Of a stretch of DNA of 64,000 nucleotides, positions 56,241 to 64,000 are shown piece after piece. The DNA is taken from positions 62,001 to 126,000 of the forward strand of contig NZ_CAJYEB010000025.1 in assembly GCF_913773735.1 (NCBI RefSeq), in the 5' to 3' direction. The first letter of the stretch is position 1, and each line of letters opens with the position of its first letter. The DNA is from an uncultured Massilia sp. (GTDB lineage: Bacteria > Pseudomonadota > Gammaproteobacteria > Burkholderiales > Burkholderiaceae_D). A model generated the notes under the pieces. The model was not told the DNA's origin. It did no database searches and saw only the letters and a program-made list of their open reading frames with translations. Position numbers and translations under genes: made by a program.

Positions 56241-57020
56241 ATGCTCGGCGTCGCCCTCGTGCCGGTATTCCTGGTCGGCCTGCTCGGCAGCGTGCATTGC
56301 GCCGGCATGTGCGGCGGCATCGTCGGCGCGCTGTCGGTGGCGCCGGCCGTCGGCGCGCGCGCGCAGGCGGTGCGGGTGAGCGCGCTCCCGGCGCGCACGC
56401 CGCTGCGCACGCCGCTGGCCAACGTCCTGGCCTACAACGCCGGCCGCATCGGCAGCTACATGGCGGCCGGCGCGCTGGCCGGCGGGCTCGCCCAGGGCGC
56501 GCGCACGCTGGCCCAGCTGCCGGCGCTGCAGGCCGGGGCCTACTGGCTGGCCAACCTGATGCTGGCCGCCCTCGGGCTGTACCTGATGGATGCGTGGCGC
56601 GGCCTGGCGCGCCTGGAGCAGGGCGGGCAATTCGTCTGGAAGCGCGTGCAGCCGCTGCTGCGCCGGGTCGGCCCGCTGGACGGGCCGGGCCGCATGCTGG
56701 CGGCCGGCGCGCTGTGGGGCTGGCTGCCGTGCGGGATGGTCTACAGCGTACTGGTGACGGCCATGCTGAGCGGTTCGGCCGCGTCCGGCGCGCTGGTGAT
56801 GCTGGCCTTCGGGCTGGGCACCCTGCCGATGCTGCTGTCGCTGGGCCTGCTGGGCGCGCGCCTGCGCGCGCTGCTGCGCCGGCGCGGCGTGCGCGTCGCC
56901 TGCGGCGCGCTGGTGCTGGGCTTCGGGTTGCTAGGGCTGGCGCGCGCCGCCGGCGGCCTGCACGACGGCCATGCGGCGGGCTGGATCGACGCCATCTGCG
57001 TCGGCGGGAGGGCGCCATGA
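56241..57020 (+). CDS. TauE/SafE-type (DsbD_2-like) membrane protein of the cco locus
   Basis: 259 residues with six or more helices and a SVHCAGMCGG motif in the first helix, repeated in spirit by GWLPCGMVYS, the Cys-Gly pattern of UreH/DsbD_2-type proteins. Such genes are common beside ccoI and ccoS and are annotated as sulfite exporters, but a role in copper, heme or thiol handling for oxidase assembly is more likely here. It overlaps ccoI by ATGA at 57017-57020. Confidence 0.82.
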   Translation: MLGVALVPVFLVGLLGSVHCAGMCGGIVGALSVAPAVGARAQAVRVSALPARTPLRTPLANVLAYNAGRIGSYMAAGALAGGLAQGARTLAQLPALQAGAYWLANLMLAALGLYLMDAWRGLARLEQGGQFVWKRVQPLLRRVGPLDGPGRMLAAGALWGWLPCGMVYSVLVTAMLSGSAASGALVMLAFGLGTLPMLLSLGLLGARLRALLRRRGVRVACGALVLGFGLLGLARAAGGLHDGHAAGWIDAICVGGRAP

Positions 57021-59488
57021 ACGCGCCCGTCGACGCGGTCCTCGAGGCCGCCGCAGTAGCAGCCCCCGCGACCGAGCCCGCACCGGCGGCGGACGCCGCC
57101 TGCTTCCACTGCGGCGAGCCGGTGCCCGCCGGCAGCCCGTGGCGGGCGCAGGTGGGCGGGCGGGCGCGCGCCATGTGCTGCCCCGGCTGCGCCGCCGCCG
57201 CCGAGGCCATTGCCGCGGCCGGCCTGGACGACTATTACGACAGCCGCACGGCCTGGGCGCCGCGTTCCGAGGACGCCGCCCGGGCGGACGCCGCGCTCGA
57301 GGCCTACGACAGCGTGGTGGAGGGCGGCGACGCCGTGTTCACCGTCGAGGGCATCCGCTGCGCCGCCTGCGTCTGGCTGATCGAGCGCCGCGTGGCGGCG
57401 CTGCCGGGCGTGCAGGAAGTGCTGCTGAACGTCGCGACCGAGCGCCTGCGCGTGCGCTGGGACCCGGCCGCCAGCCGCGCCAGCGACATCCTGAAGGCGC
57501 TGCACGCGATCGGCTACGTCGCGTATCCGTTCGACGCCACGCGCCACGGCGCCCAGCTGGAACGGGCGCGCAAGACCCTGTTCCGGCGCCTGTTCGTGGC
57601 CGGCCTGTCGATGATGCAGGTGATGATGTACACGGTGCCCGTGTACATGGCCGACCACGGCGGCGACGGCATGGACGCGTCGATGCGCGCGCTGATGGGC
57701 TGGGCGTCGCTGCTGCTGACGCTGCCCGCCGTGACCTATTCCGCCTGGCCCTTCCTGCGCGGCGCCTGGCTCGACCTGCGCCGCGGCCTGCCCGGCATGG
57801 ACGTGCCGGTGGCGCTGGGCATCGTCGCCGCCTTCGCCGGCAGCGCCGTGACCCTCGTGCAGGGCCGGGGCGACATCTGGTTCGACTCGATCACGATGTT
57901 CGTGTTCCTGCTGCTGGGCAGCCGCTACCTGGAACTGAACGCGCGGCGCAAGGCGGCGCGCGCGCTCGAGGGCCTGCAGCGCAGCGCGCCGGCGACGGCG
58001 CAGCGCCTGGACGGCTGGCCGGCCTCGCGCCGCGCCGCCACCGTCGACGCCGCGCTGCTGCGCCCGGGCGACATGGTGCTGGTGGCGCCCGGCCAGGCGT
58101 TGCCGGCCGACGGCACGATCGCCGACGGCGAGACCGAGGTCGACCTGGCGCTGCTGACCGGGGAAAGCCGCACGCGTCCGGCCGGTCCGGGCGAATCGCT
58201 GCCGGGCGGCGCCGTCAACGTGGCCCAGGCCGTGGTGCTGCGCGTGACCAGCAGCGCGCGCGACAGCACGGCGGCGCTGCTGGCGCGCCTGGTCGAGCGC
58301 GCCGGCCAGAACAAGCCCAGGCTGGCCCTGTGGGCCGACAGCGTCGGCGCCTGGTTCGTGGCGGCGCTGCTGGCGCTGACCGTCGTGACCTTCTGCGTCT
58401 GGCGCGTGCTCGACCCGGCGCGCGCCTGGCCGGCGGCGATCGCCGTGCTGGTGGTGTCGTGCCCGTGCGCGCTGTCGCTGGCCACGCCGACCGCGCTGGC
58501 CGCCGCGCTCGAGCGCCTGCTGCGCCACGGCGTGCTGGCGGTCAAGCCGCACGTGCTGGAGACCCTGGAGCGCGCCACCCACGTGGTGTTCGACAAGACC
58601 GGCACATTGACCTACGGCCGTCCGACGCTGCGCCACACGCTGGTGTTCGCCGGCGGCGGCCCGCAGACCACGCGTACCTGCGTGCAGGTGGCGGCGGCGC
58701 TGGAGGCGGGCAGCGCGCACCCGCTCGCCGTCGCGCTGCGCGAGGCGGCCGGGCCGGTGGCGCCGGTGGCGGACGTGATCCGTTACGTGGTGGGGCAGGG
58801 CGTCGAGGGCGAGCTGCACGGCCGCCGCTACCGCCTCGGCAACGCCGCCTTCGTCGGCGCGGTGGCCGGCGCGGCGCCGCCGCCGTCGGACGTGGCGGCG
58901 CCGCCCGGCGCCACGTCGGTCTGGCTGGGCAGCGCGAACGGCTGGATGGCGCGCTTCGACCTGGTCGACGAGGTGCGGCCGGAAGCGCAGGACATCGTGC
59001 AGCGCCTGCGCGCGCGCGGCAAGACCGTGATGCTGCTGTCGGGCGACGAGGACGCGGCCGCGCGCGCGGTGGCGGCCCAGCTGGGCATCGCCCACGCGCT
59101 GGGCGGCCAGCTGCCGCAGGACAAGCTGGACGTGGTGCGCGCGCTGCAGGCCGAGGGCGCGGTGGTGGCGATGGTCGGCGACGGCGTCAACGACGCGGCC
59201 GTGCTGAGCGGCGCCGACGTCTCGTTCGCGATGGGCCAGGGCGCCCAGCTGGCCCAGCTGCACGCCGACTGCGTGCTGCTGGGCGACGGCCTGCACCCGC
59301 TGGCCGAAGCGGTGGACGCCGCCGGCGCCACGCTGCGCACGATCCGCCAGAACCTGGCCTGGGCCATGGTCTACAACCTGGCCGCGATCCCGGCCGCCGC
59401 CTGCGGCCTGCTCAACCCCTGGCTGTCCGGCATCGGGATGGCCGCCAGTTCGGCGCTCGTGGTGCTGAACGCCTTGCGCAAGCGATAA
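57017..59488 (+). CDS. ccoI: Copper-translocating P1B ATPase for cbb3 oxidase assembly
   Basis: 823 residues. N-terminal zinc-ribbon-like Cys motifs (CFHCG and CCPGC), a heavy-metal domain with GIRCAACVWLIE, eight transmembrane helices including SCPCALSLATP (CPC about residue 481), phosphorylation site DKTGTLT (about 525) and hinge GDGVNDAAVL. This is the CcoI/FixI layout; the pump delivers copper needed for the CuB site of cbb3 oxidase rather than giving copper tolerance. ccoS follows 3 bp later. Confidence 0.94.
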   Translation: MNAPVDAVLEAAAVAAPATEPAPAADAACFHCGEPVPAGSPWRAQVGGRARAMCCPGCAAAAEAIAAAGLDDYYDSRTAWAPRSEDAARADAALEAYDSVVEGGDAVFTVEGIRCAACVWLIERRVAALPGVQEVLLNVATERLRVRWDPAASRASDILKALHAIGYVAYPFDATRHGAQLERARKTLFRRLFVAGLSMMQVMMYTVPVYMADHGGDGMDASMRALMGWASLLLTLPAVTYSAWPFLRGAWLDLRRGLPGMDVPVALGIVAAFAGSAVTLVQGRGDIWFDSITMFVFLLLGSRYLELNARRKAARALEGLQRSAPATAQRLDGWPASRRAATVDAALLRPGDMVLVAPGQALPADGTIADGETEVDLALLTGESRTRPAGPGESLPGGAVNVAQAVVLRVTSSARDSTAALLARLVERAGQNKPRLALWADSVGAWFVAALLALTVVTFCVWRVLDPARAWPAAIAVLVVSCPCALSLATPTALAAALERLLRHGVLAVKPHVLETLERATHVVFDKTGTLTYGRPTLRHTLVFAGGGPQTTRTCVQVAAALEAGSAHPLAVALREAAGPVAPVADVIRYVVGQGVEGELHGRRYRLGNAAFVGAVAGAAPPPSDVAAPPGATSVWLGSANGWMARFDLVDEVRPEAQDIVQRLRARGKTVMLLSGDEDAAARAVAAQLGIAHALGGQLPQDKLDVVRALQAEGAVVAMVGDGVNDAAVLSGADVSFAMGQGAQLAQLHADCVLLGDGLHPLAEAVDAAGATLRTIRQNLAWAMVYNLAAIPAAACGLLNPWLSGIGMAASSALVVLNALRKR

Positions 59489-59491
59489 GCC

Positions 59492-59770
59492 ATGGAATCC
59501 CTCTACCTCCTGATCCCGCTGAGCATCATGGTCGTCGCCTTCGCCGTGTGGATCTTCTTTGGCGCCGCGGATAGCGGGCAGTTCGATGACCTCGAGAGTC
59601 CGGGGTGGCGGATACTGGGCGACGATGATGGGGGGGCGCAGGTGTCGTCTCCGGCGTTGCCGGCGGACGAGCAGCCGGGTGGTGCGGTGGTGCGGCTGTA
59701 TCCGGCTTCGTCGGGCACCGCGGCGGAACACCGGGGTCAGAGCCCCTTGAAAAGCAACACCGGGCTCTGA
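59492..59770 (+). CDS. ccoS: cbb3 oxidase assembly protein CcoS with repeat-derived tail
   Basis: 92 residues. The first 45 (MESLYLLIPLSIMVVAFAVW, then FFGAADSGQFDDLESPG and RIL) are typical CcoS: one membrane helix followed by the FxxADSGQFDDL signature. CcoS is needed to insert cofactors into cbb3 oxidase. The family is usually about 45-70 residues. Here the frame continues into a REP-type element at 59704, and the last 22 residues and the stop codon (TGA 59768-59770, inside the second arm of the palindrome) come from it. Confidence 0.88.
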   Translation: MESLYLLIPLSIMVVAFAVWIFFGAADSGQFDDLESPGWRILGDDDGGAQVSSPALPADEQPGGAVVRLYPASSGTAAEHRGQSPLKSNTGL

Positions 59771-59883
59771 CCCCTGCGCTGGCGTCTGGGCTGACGTCTG
59801 CGCTGCGGCTTCGTCGGGCGCCGCGGCGGAACACCGGGGTCAGAGCCCCTTGAGAAGCAACACCGGGCTCTGACCCCTGCGCT
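59704..59883. repeat. Pair of REP-like palindromic elements (77 bp each, period 103 bp)
   Basis: Two copies (59704-59780 and 59807-59883) differ at only a few bases. Each contains inverted arms GGGGTCAGAGCCC and GGGCTCTGACCCC (59733-59745/59762-59774 and 59836-59848/59865-59877) separated by a 16-nt loop. This resembles the GGGTCAGA-type repetitive extragenic palindromes found in many copies in Massilia, Janthinobacterium and relatives. A 12-bp GCGCTGACGTCT tandem repeat trails the second copy. Stem-loops here could also end the ccoS transcript. Confidence 0.85.
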
Positions 59884-59917
59884 GACGTCTGCGCTGACGT
59901 CTGCGCCGCCGCCTGCG

Positions 59918-60316
59918 TCACATGGACGGGCCGCGCCCGGTCCCGCTTTCCTTTTCCAGCCGCTCCTGGCAGGCGATGCAGGTCTGCACCGTGGGGGTGG
60001 CCAGCAGGCGGTCTTCGGGGATGTCGCGGCCGCACACGACGCAGATGCCGGCCGCGCCCGTTTCGAGGCGGCCCAGCGCCTGGTCGATGGCCTGCAGCAG
60101 GTTGGCCTCGTGCTCGGCGAAGTGCTCTTCGTTGTGGCTGATCATTTCGGCGGCCGGGGCGTCGTCGTTCTGGCCCATGTGGGCGTTCGGCGAGATCGAC
60201 GGGCGGTCGTCGGTGTCGCCGTCGGTGCGCGCGCGGACCGTGGAAAGCAGGGCCGCGCGGCTGGCGCGCAGGCGCTTGCCGAGTTCGGCGTGGAGTTGCT
60301 GCGAGATGGGTGGCAT
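59918..60316 (-). CDS. DksA/TraR-family C4 zinc-finger protein
   Basis: 132 residues. The C-terminal zinc finger is CVVCGRDIPEDRLLATPTVQTCIAC (two CxxC pairs), preceded by a helical region with an acidic NDDAPAAE segment near the coiled-coil tip position of DksA-like proteins. It may bind RNA polymerase and modulate transcription during stress. ATG 60316 has AGGACG upstream. It is transcribed away from ccoN and toward the REP pair. Confidence 0.88.
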   Translation of the reverse strand: MPPISQQLHAELGKRLRASRAALLSTVRARTDGDTDDRPSISPNAHMGQNDDAPAAEMISHNEEHFAEHEANLLQAIDQALGRLETGAAGICVVCGRDIPEDRLLATPTVQTCIACQERLEKESGTGRGPSM

Positions 60317-60473
60317 GGATGTCGTCCTGTCTGATGATCGATGGGGCCGCCACGCTGCCGCGGGCCTGCCTCGTCCAGGTGGCGCACGCCGGGGCGTTTC
60401 GCCACTACCAAGTCTTCTTTCAGCAACGCAGGGTAGGACAGTTTGTCTCCTGCCTTTAGCCAGTCTGGACTAT

Positions 60474-60487
60474 TTGATTCACATCAA
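60474..60487. promoter_or_regulatory. Perfect ANR/FNR box upstream of ccoN
   Basis: TTGATTCACATCAA is an exact TTGAT-N4-ATCAA match. A -10-like TACCCT at 60511-60516 puts the box centre at about -41.5, consistent with class II activation of ccoNOQP under low oxygen. Confidence 0.85.
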
Positions 60488-60555
60488 AGATTTTGCATAC
60501 CCGGGAAAGCTACCCTCCAGTTGTCGTATCGACTCATAAAACTAGGGAGTGCATC

Positions 60556-62034
60556 TTGGATAGCAGTCTAAACTATAACTACAAGGTCGTGCGCCAGTTT
60601 GCCATCGCGACGGTGGCCTGGGGCGTGATCGGCATGCTGGTCGGTGTCTTCATCGCCGCGCAGCTGGCCTGGCCTTCACTCAACTTCGACATCCCGTGGC
60701 TCACCTACGGGCGCCTGCGCCCCCTGCACACCAACGGGGTGATCTTCGCGTTCGGCATCTGCGGCCTGTTCGCCACGTCCTACTACGTGGTCCAGCGCAC
60801 CTGCCAGGTCCGCCTGTTCTCGGACAAGCTGGCCGCGTTCACGTTCTGGGGCTGGCAGGCCGTGCTGCTGTCGGCCGTCGTCACGCTGCCGATGGGCCTG
60901 ACGCGCGGCAAGGAGTACGCCGAGCTGGAGTGGCCGATCTCGATCGCCATCGCGGTGGTCTGGGTCGCCTACGCCGTGGTGTTCTTCGGCACCATCCTGA
61001 AGCGCCGCGTCAAGCACATCTACGTCGCCAACTGGTTCTTCGGCGCCTTCGTGCTGGCCGTCGCCATCCTGCACATCGTCAACGGCATGTCGATGCCGGC
61101 CACGCTGACCAAGTCGTACTCGATGTACGCCGGCGTGCAGGACGCCATGATCCAGTGGTGGTACGGCCACAACGCCGTCGGCTTCATCCTGACGGCCGGC
61201 TACCTGGGCATGGTCTACTACTTCATCCCCAAGCAGGCCGAGCGTCCGGTGTATTCCTACCGCCTGTCGATCGTGCACTTCTGGGCGCTGATCTTCACCT
61301 ACATGTGGGCCGGCCCGCACCACCTGCACTACACCGCGCTGCCGGACTGGACCCAGTCGGTCGGCATGGTGTTCTCGCTGATCCTGCTGGCGCCGTCCTG
61401 GGGCGGCATGATCAACGGCATCATGACCCTGTCGGGCGCCTGGCACAAGCTGCGCACCGACCCGCTGCTGAAGTTCATGATCGTCTCGCTGTCGTTCTAC
61501 GGCATCTCGACCTTCGAAGGTCCGATGATGTCGATCAAGACCATCAACTCGCTGTCGCACTACACCGACTGGACCATCGCCCACGTGCACGGCGGCGCCC
61601 TCGGCTGGGTCGGCTTCATCACCATGGGTTCGCTGTACTACCTGATCCCGCGCCTGGCCGGCAAGAAGCAGATGGCCAGCATGGCCCTGGTCGAGACCCA
61701 CTTCTGGCTGGGCACCATCGGCATCGTGCTGTACATCGCCGCCATGTGGATCGCCGGCGTCATGCAGGGCCTGATGTGGCGCGCCGTGAACCCGGACGGC
61801 ACCCTGACCTACACCTTCGTGGAAAGCGTCAAGGCCACGTACCCGTACTACGTGATCCGCTTCGGCGGCGGCCTGATGTACCTGACCGGCATGATCCTGA
61901 TGGGCTACAACACCTGGCTGACCATGCGCGGCGCCCCGTGGGTGGATGCGCGCATCCCGCCGCTGCTGCCGCACGGCAAACCGGTCAAGGACGTCCCGGC
62001 CGGCGCCGGCGACCGCGTCCCCGAGCACGCATGA
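60556..62034 (+). CDS. ccoN: cbb3-type cytochrome c oxidase subunit I
   Basis: 492 residues with a TTG start at 60556 ([15 protein letters not shown]); there is no usable ATG, and GGGAGTG lies just upstream. It is the catalytic subunit, with about 12 helices holding heme b, heme b3 and CuB. Ligand His residues are visible in [32 protein letters not shown] and [13 protein letters not shown]. High-affinity oxygen reduction at the inner membrane. First gene of ccoNOQP, behind an ANR box. Confidence 0.96.
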   Translation: MDSSLNYNYKVVRQFAIATVAWGVIGMLVGVFIAAQLAWPSLNFDIPWLTYGRLRPLHTNGVIFAFGICGLFATSYYVVQRTCQVRLFSDKLAAFTFWGWQAVLLSAVVTLPMGLTRGKEYAELEWPISIAIAVVWVAYAVVFFGTILKRRVKHIYVANWFFGAFVLAVAILHIVNGMSMPATLTKSYSMYAGVQDAMIQWWYGHNAVGFILTAGYLGMVYYFIPKQAERPVYSYRLSIVHFWALIFTYMWAGPHHLHYTALPDWTQSVGMVFSLILLAPSWGGMINGIMTLSGAWHKLRTDPLLKFMIVSLSFYGISTFEGPMMSIKTINSLSHYTDWTIAHVHGGALGWVGFITMGSLYYLIPRLAGKKQMASMALVETHFWLGTIGIVLYIAAMWIAGVMQGLMWRAVNPDGTLTYTFVESVKATYPYYVIRFGGGLMYLTGMILMGYNTWLTMRGAPWVDARIPPLLPHGKPVKDVPAGAGDRVPEHA

Positions 62035-62065
62035 CCACCCTTCACGCTACAAGCAGGAGCAAGCA

Positions 62066-62680
62066 ATGAGTTTCAATCATGAACGGATCGAGAAGAATCC
62101 CTGGCTGCTGATCGGCCTGGTGCTGCTCGTGATTTCCTTCGGCGGCCTGGTCGAGATCGTGCCGCTGTTCTTCCAGAAATCGACGACCGAGCCGGTCGCC
62201 GGCCTCAAGCCGTATTCGGCGCTGCGCCTGGCCGGGCGCGACGTCTACATCCGCGAGGGCTGCTACAACTGCCACTCGCAGATGATCCGCCCGCTGCGCG
62301 CCGAGACCGAGCGCTACGGCCACTACTCGGTGGCCGGCGAATTCGTCTACGACCACCCGTTCCAGTGGGGATCGAAGCGCACCGGCCCGGACCTGGCCCG
62401 CGTCGGCGCGCGCTACTCGGACGAGTGGCACCGCACCCACCTGGACAACCCGCGCGACGTGGTGCCGGAATCGAACATGCCCGGCTACCCGTGGCTGGCG
62501 AAGACCAAGCTCGATCCGCAATCGATCGTGCCGAAGATGCGCGCGATGCAGCGCATCGGCGTGCCCTACAGCGAGCAGGACGTGCAGGACGGTCCCGCCG
62601 AACTGGACGGCAAGACCGAGCAGGACGCCCTGATCGCCTACCTGCAAGGCCTGGGCACCCAGATCAAGACGAGGAACTGA
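62066..62680 (+). CDS. ccoO: cbb3-type cytochrome c oxidase subunit II (monoheme cytochrome c)
   Basis: 204 residues. One N-terminal membrane anchor ([19 protein letters not shown]) and a periplasmic cytochrome c domain with [12 protein letters not shown] (CxxCH heme attachment, about residue 71) and Met ligand candidate in ESNMPGYPW. It passes electrons from CcoP to CcoN. AGGAGC 5-6 nt before ATG 62066. Confidence 0.96.
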   Translation: MSFNHERIEKNPWLLIGLVLLVISFGGLVEIVPLFFQKSTTEPVAGLKPYSALRLAGRDVYIREGCYNCHSQMIRPLRAETERYGHYSVAGEFVYDHPFQWGSKRTGPDLARVGARYSDEWHRTHLDNPRDVVPESNMPGYPWLAKTKLDPQSIVPKMRAMQRIGVPYSEQDVQDGPAELDGKTEQDALIAYLQGLGTQIKTRN

Positions 62681-62681
62681 C

Positions 62682-62870
62682 ATGGCCATTACACATCTGT
62701 TCGACAGCGCAAGCAGCATCATGACCCTGATCAGCTTCGCCACCTTCATGGGCATCTTCGCCTGGACCTACGTGCGCAAGGAACGCGATTTCGCTGCCGC
62801 CGCCACGCTGCCGTTCGCCGACGACGCCGCCGACGAGTTCACTACCGGCAGGGAGGACCGCCATGTCTGA
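62682..62870 (+). CDS. ccoQ: cbb3-type oxidase subunit CcoQ
   Basis: 62 residues. One membrane helix (MTLISFATFMGIFAWTYV) and a charged tail with KERDFAAAATLPFAD, as in CcoQ, which stabilises the CcoP-CcoNO complex. ATG 62682 is 1 bp after the ccoO stop, and it overlaps ccoP by 8 bp. Confidence 0.92.
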   Translation: MAITHLFDSASSIMTLISFATFMGIFAWTYVRKERDFAAAATLPFADDAADEFTTGREDRHV

Positions 62871-63816
62871 CTTCACCAGCGGTTTCTGGAACTGGTACGT
62901 CACGATCATCGTGATCTGCTCGATCGCCGGCTGCGCGATCCTGCTGTGGTCGCAGTCGCGCTTCAAGGTCAAGCTCGACGAGGACGGCCAGCCGCAAAAG
63001 ACCACGGGCCATGTCTGGGACGAGGACCTGACCGAGCTGAACACGCCGATGCCGCGCTGGTGGATGGCGATGTTCTGGCTGACCATCGTGTTCGGCATCG
63101 TCTACCTGGTGCTGTACCCAGGCGTGGGCAGCTACACCGGCAAGTACGACTGGAAATCGACCGGCCAGTACGAGGCCGAGGTCAAGCAGGCGAATGCCGA
63201 GTACGGCCCGCTGTTCGACAAGTACCTGCACCAGGACCTGCAGCAGGTCGCCGCCGACCCGCAGGCCCATGCCATCGGCGAGCGCCTGTTCCTGACCTAC
63301 TGCGCGCAGTGCCACGGTTCCGACGCGCGCGGCAACAAGGGCTATCCGAACCTGACCGACAAGGACTGGCTGTACGGCGGCGAACCCTCGGTGATCAAGG
63401 AAACGATCATGAAGGGCCGCCACGGCCAGATGCCGCCGATGGGCGCGGCGCTCGGTTCCGACAAGGACATCGAGAACGTGGCCCATTACGTGCGCAGCCT
63501 GTCGGGCCTGTCGGCCGACCCGATCAAGGTCAGCTTCGGCAAGGAGAAGTTCGGCGCCTGCGCCGCCTGCCACGGCGCCGATGCGCACGGCAACCCGATG
63601 CTGGGTTCCCCCAACCTGACCGACAAGGTCTGGCTGTACGGCGGCAGCGTGGAAACCGTCATGGAAACGATCCGCAAGGGCCGTGACAACACCATGCCGG
63701 CCTGGGGTGAATTCCTGGGCGAGCCGAAGGCGCACGTGCTGGCCGCGTATGTCTGGAGCCTGTCCAACGTGCCGCGCCAGCCGCAAGCCGCCGCAACCGA
63801 GGTGGCCGCAAAATGA
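62863..63816 (+). CDS. ccoP: cbb3-type cytochrome c oxidase subunit III (diheme cytochrome c)
   Basis: 317 residues. Two N-terminal helices (about 8-28 and 67-85) with the CcoP signature GHVWDEDLTELNTPMPRWW between them, then two cytochrome c domains with CAQCH (about 147) and CAACH (about 235) heme sites. It receives electrons from soluble or membrane cytochromes and feeds CcoO. The stop overlaps the ccoG start (ATGA). Confidence 0.97.
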   Translation: MSDFTSGFWNWYVTIIVICSIAGCAILLWSQSRFKVKLDEDGQPQKTTGHVWDEDLTELNTPMPRWWMAMFWLTIVFGIVYLVLYPGVGSYTGKYDWKSTGQYEAEVKQANAEYGPLFDKYLHQDLQQVAADPQAHAIGERLFLTYCAQCHGSDARGNKGYPNLTDKDWLYGGEPSVIKETIMKGRHGQMPPMGAALGSDKDIENVAHYVRSLSGLSADPIKVSFGKEKFGACAACHGADAHGNPMLGSPNLTDKVWLYGGSVETVMETIRKGRDNTMPAWGEFLGEPKAHVLAAYVWSLSNVPRQPQAAATEVAAK

Positions 63817-64000
63817 ACGCCCCGGCGCCGAAGGAAGCGGTCATCAAGATGTACGAGTCGCGCGCGGACATCCATCCGCGCGAGGTGAAGGGCCGCTTCG
63901 CTTCGCTGCGCTGGGCGTTCGTCTGGTTGACCCAACTGTTGTTCTACGGCGTGCCGTGGTTGCAAGTGCACGGCCGCCAGGCCGTGCTGTTCGACCTCGA
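63813..64000 (+). CDS. ccoG: CcoG (FixG/RdxA) ferredoxin-like assembly protein, 5' end
   Basis: 62 residues are visible before the window ends. KMYESRADIHPREVKGRFASLRWAFVWLTQLLFYGVPWLQ matches the N-terminus and first helix of CcoG, a membrane iron-sulfur protein that reduces copper for cbb3 assembly. The [4Fe-4S] Cys clusters lie beyond the edge. ATG 63813 overlaps the ccoP stop. Confidence 0.9.
   Translation, partial: MNAPAPKEAVIKMYESRADIHPREVKGRFASLRWAFVWLTQLLFYGVPWLQVHGRQAVLFDL

Noticed and set aside
59704..59883. CRISPR-like array from the two 77-bp copies
   Set aside because: Only two long copies with internal dyads, a related short spacer and no cas genes; it fits REP-type palindromes.

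Overview
The window is about 64 kb of very GC-rich, densely packed chromosomal DNA. Gene content (cbb3 oxidase with hemN and ccoIS, a PHA synthase, universal stress proteins, many diguanylate cyclases and hybrid kinases, a REP-type palindrome) fits a betaproteobacterium of the Oxalobacteraceae, probably Massilia or a close relative. That placement is an inference from family content and style; no rRNA is present. No tRNA, rRNA, insertion sequence, prophage or CRISPR array was seen. Genes are often coupled by ATGA overlaps.

Layout. (1) 1-6.1 kb: a catabolic-looking cluster (VOC dioxygenase end, FAD monooxygenase, TetR regulator, exported amidohydrolase, porin, MFS transporter) with a similar 17-bp operator in four of its promoter regions. 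(2) 6.3-13.5 kb: a GGDEF/EAL protein facing a five-gene phosphorelay operon (HTH-REC, sensor kinase, REC, HPt, REC-EAL). (3) 13.6-19.4 kb: sodium and osmotic functions (NhaA; outer-membrane protein, BetT-like carrier, MarC). (4) 19.4-22 kb: PH-domain protein, alpha/beta hydrolase and divergent LysR regulator. (5) 22-33.6 kb: a long minus-strand operon, two universal stress proteins, PHA synthase, MaoC-phosphotransacetylase, then a NodT/HlyD/RbbA/YhhJ export system, headed by a perfect ANR/FNR box. (6) 33.9-37.7 kb: GT39/ArnT-like glycosyltransferase, DoxX protein, REC-GGDEF. (7) 36.8-43.5 kb (minus): carotenoid-synthesis-like membrane protein, rubber-oxygenase-like heme protein, 7TMR-DISM hybrid kinase and REC-GGDEF, four coupled genes. 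(8) 43.6-48.1 kb: TonB receptor, GNAT acetyltransferase, membrane metal-dependent hydrolase. (9) 48.2-52.8 kb: a Pls/PosA-type one-module NRPS with its own phosphopantetheinyl transferase. (10) 53-64 kb: Aer-like receptor, hemN, TauE/SafE protein, ccoI, ccoS, a REP pair, DksA/TraR protein, ccoNOQP and the start of ccoG.

How they work together. The right end is a low-oxygen respiration locus: hemN and ccoN each carry an ANR/FNR box about 41.5 bp upstream of an inferred start point. The same box precedes the usp-phaC-pta operon 27 kb away, so one oxygen sensor probably switches respiration, polymer storage, acetyl-phosphate formation and an export pump together. The left end looks like a self-contained TetR regulon for uptake and breakdown of an unknown, probably hydroxylated aromatic, compound. 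The most novel candidates are that regulon, the Pls-type synthetase whose pocket residues look basic-amino-acid specific, and the isoprenoid-enzyme/sensor-kinase/c-di-GMP operon.
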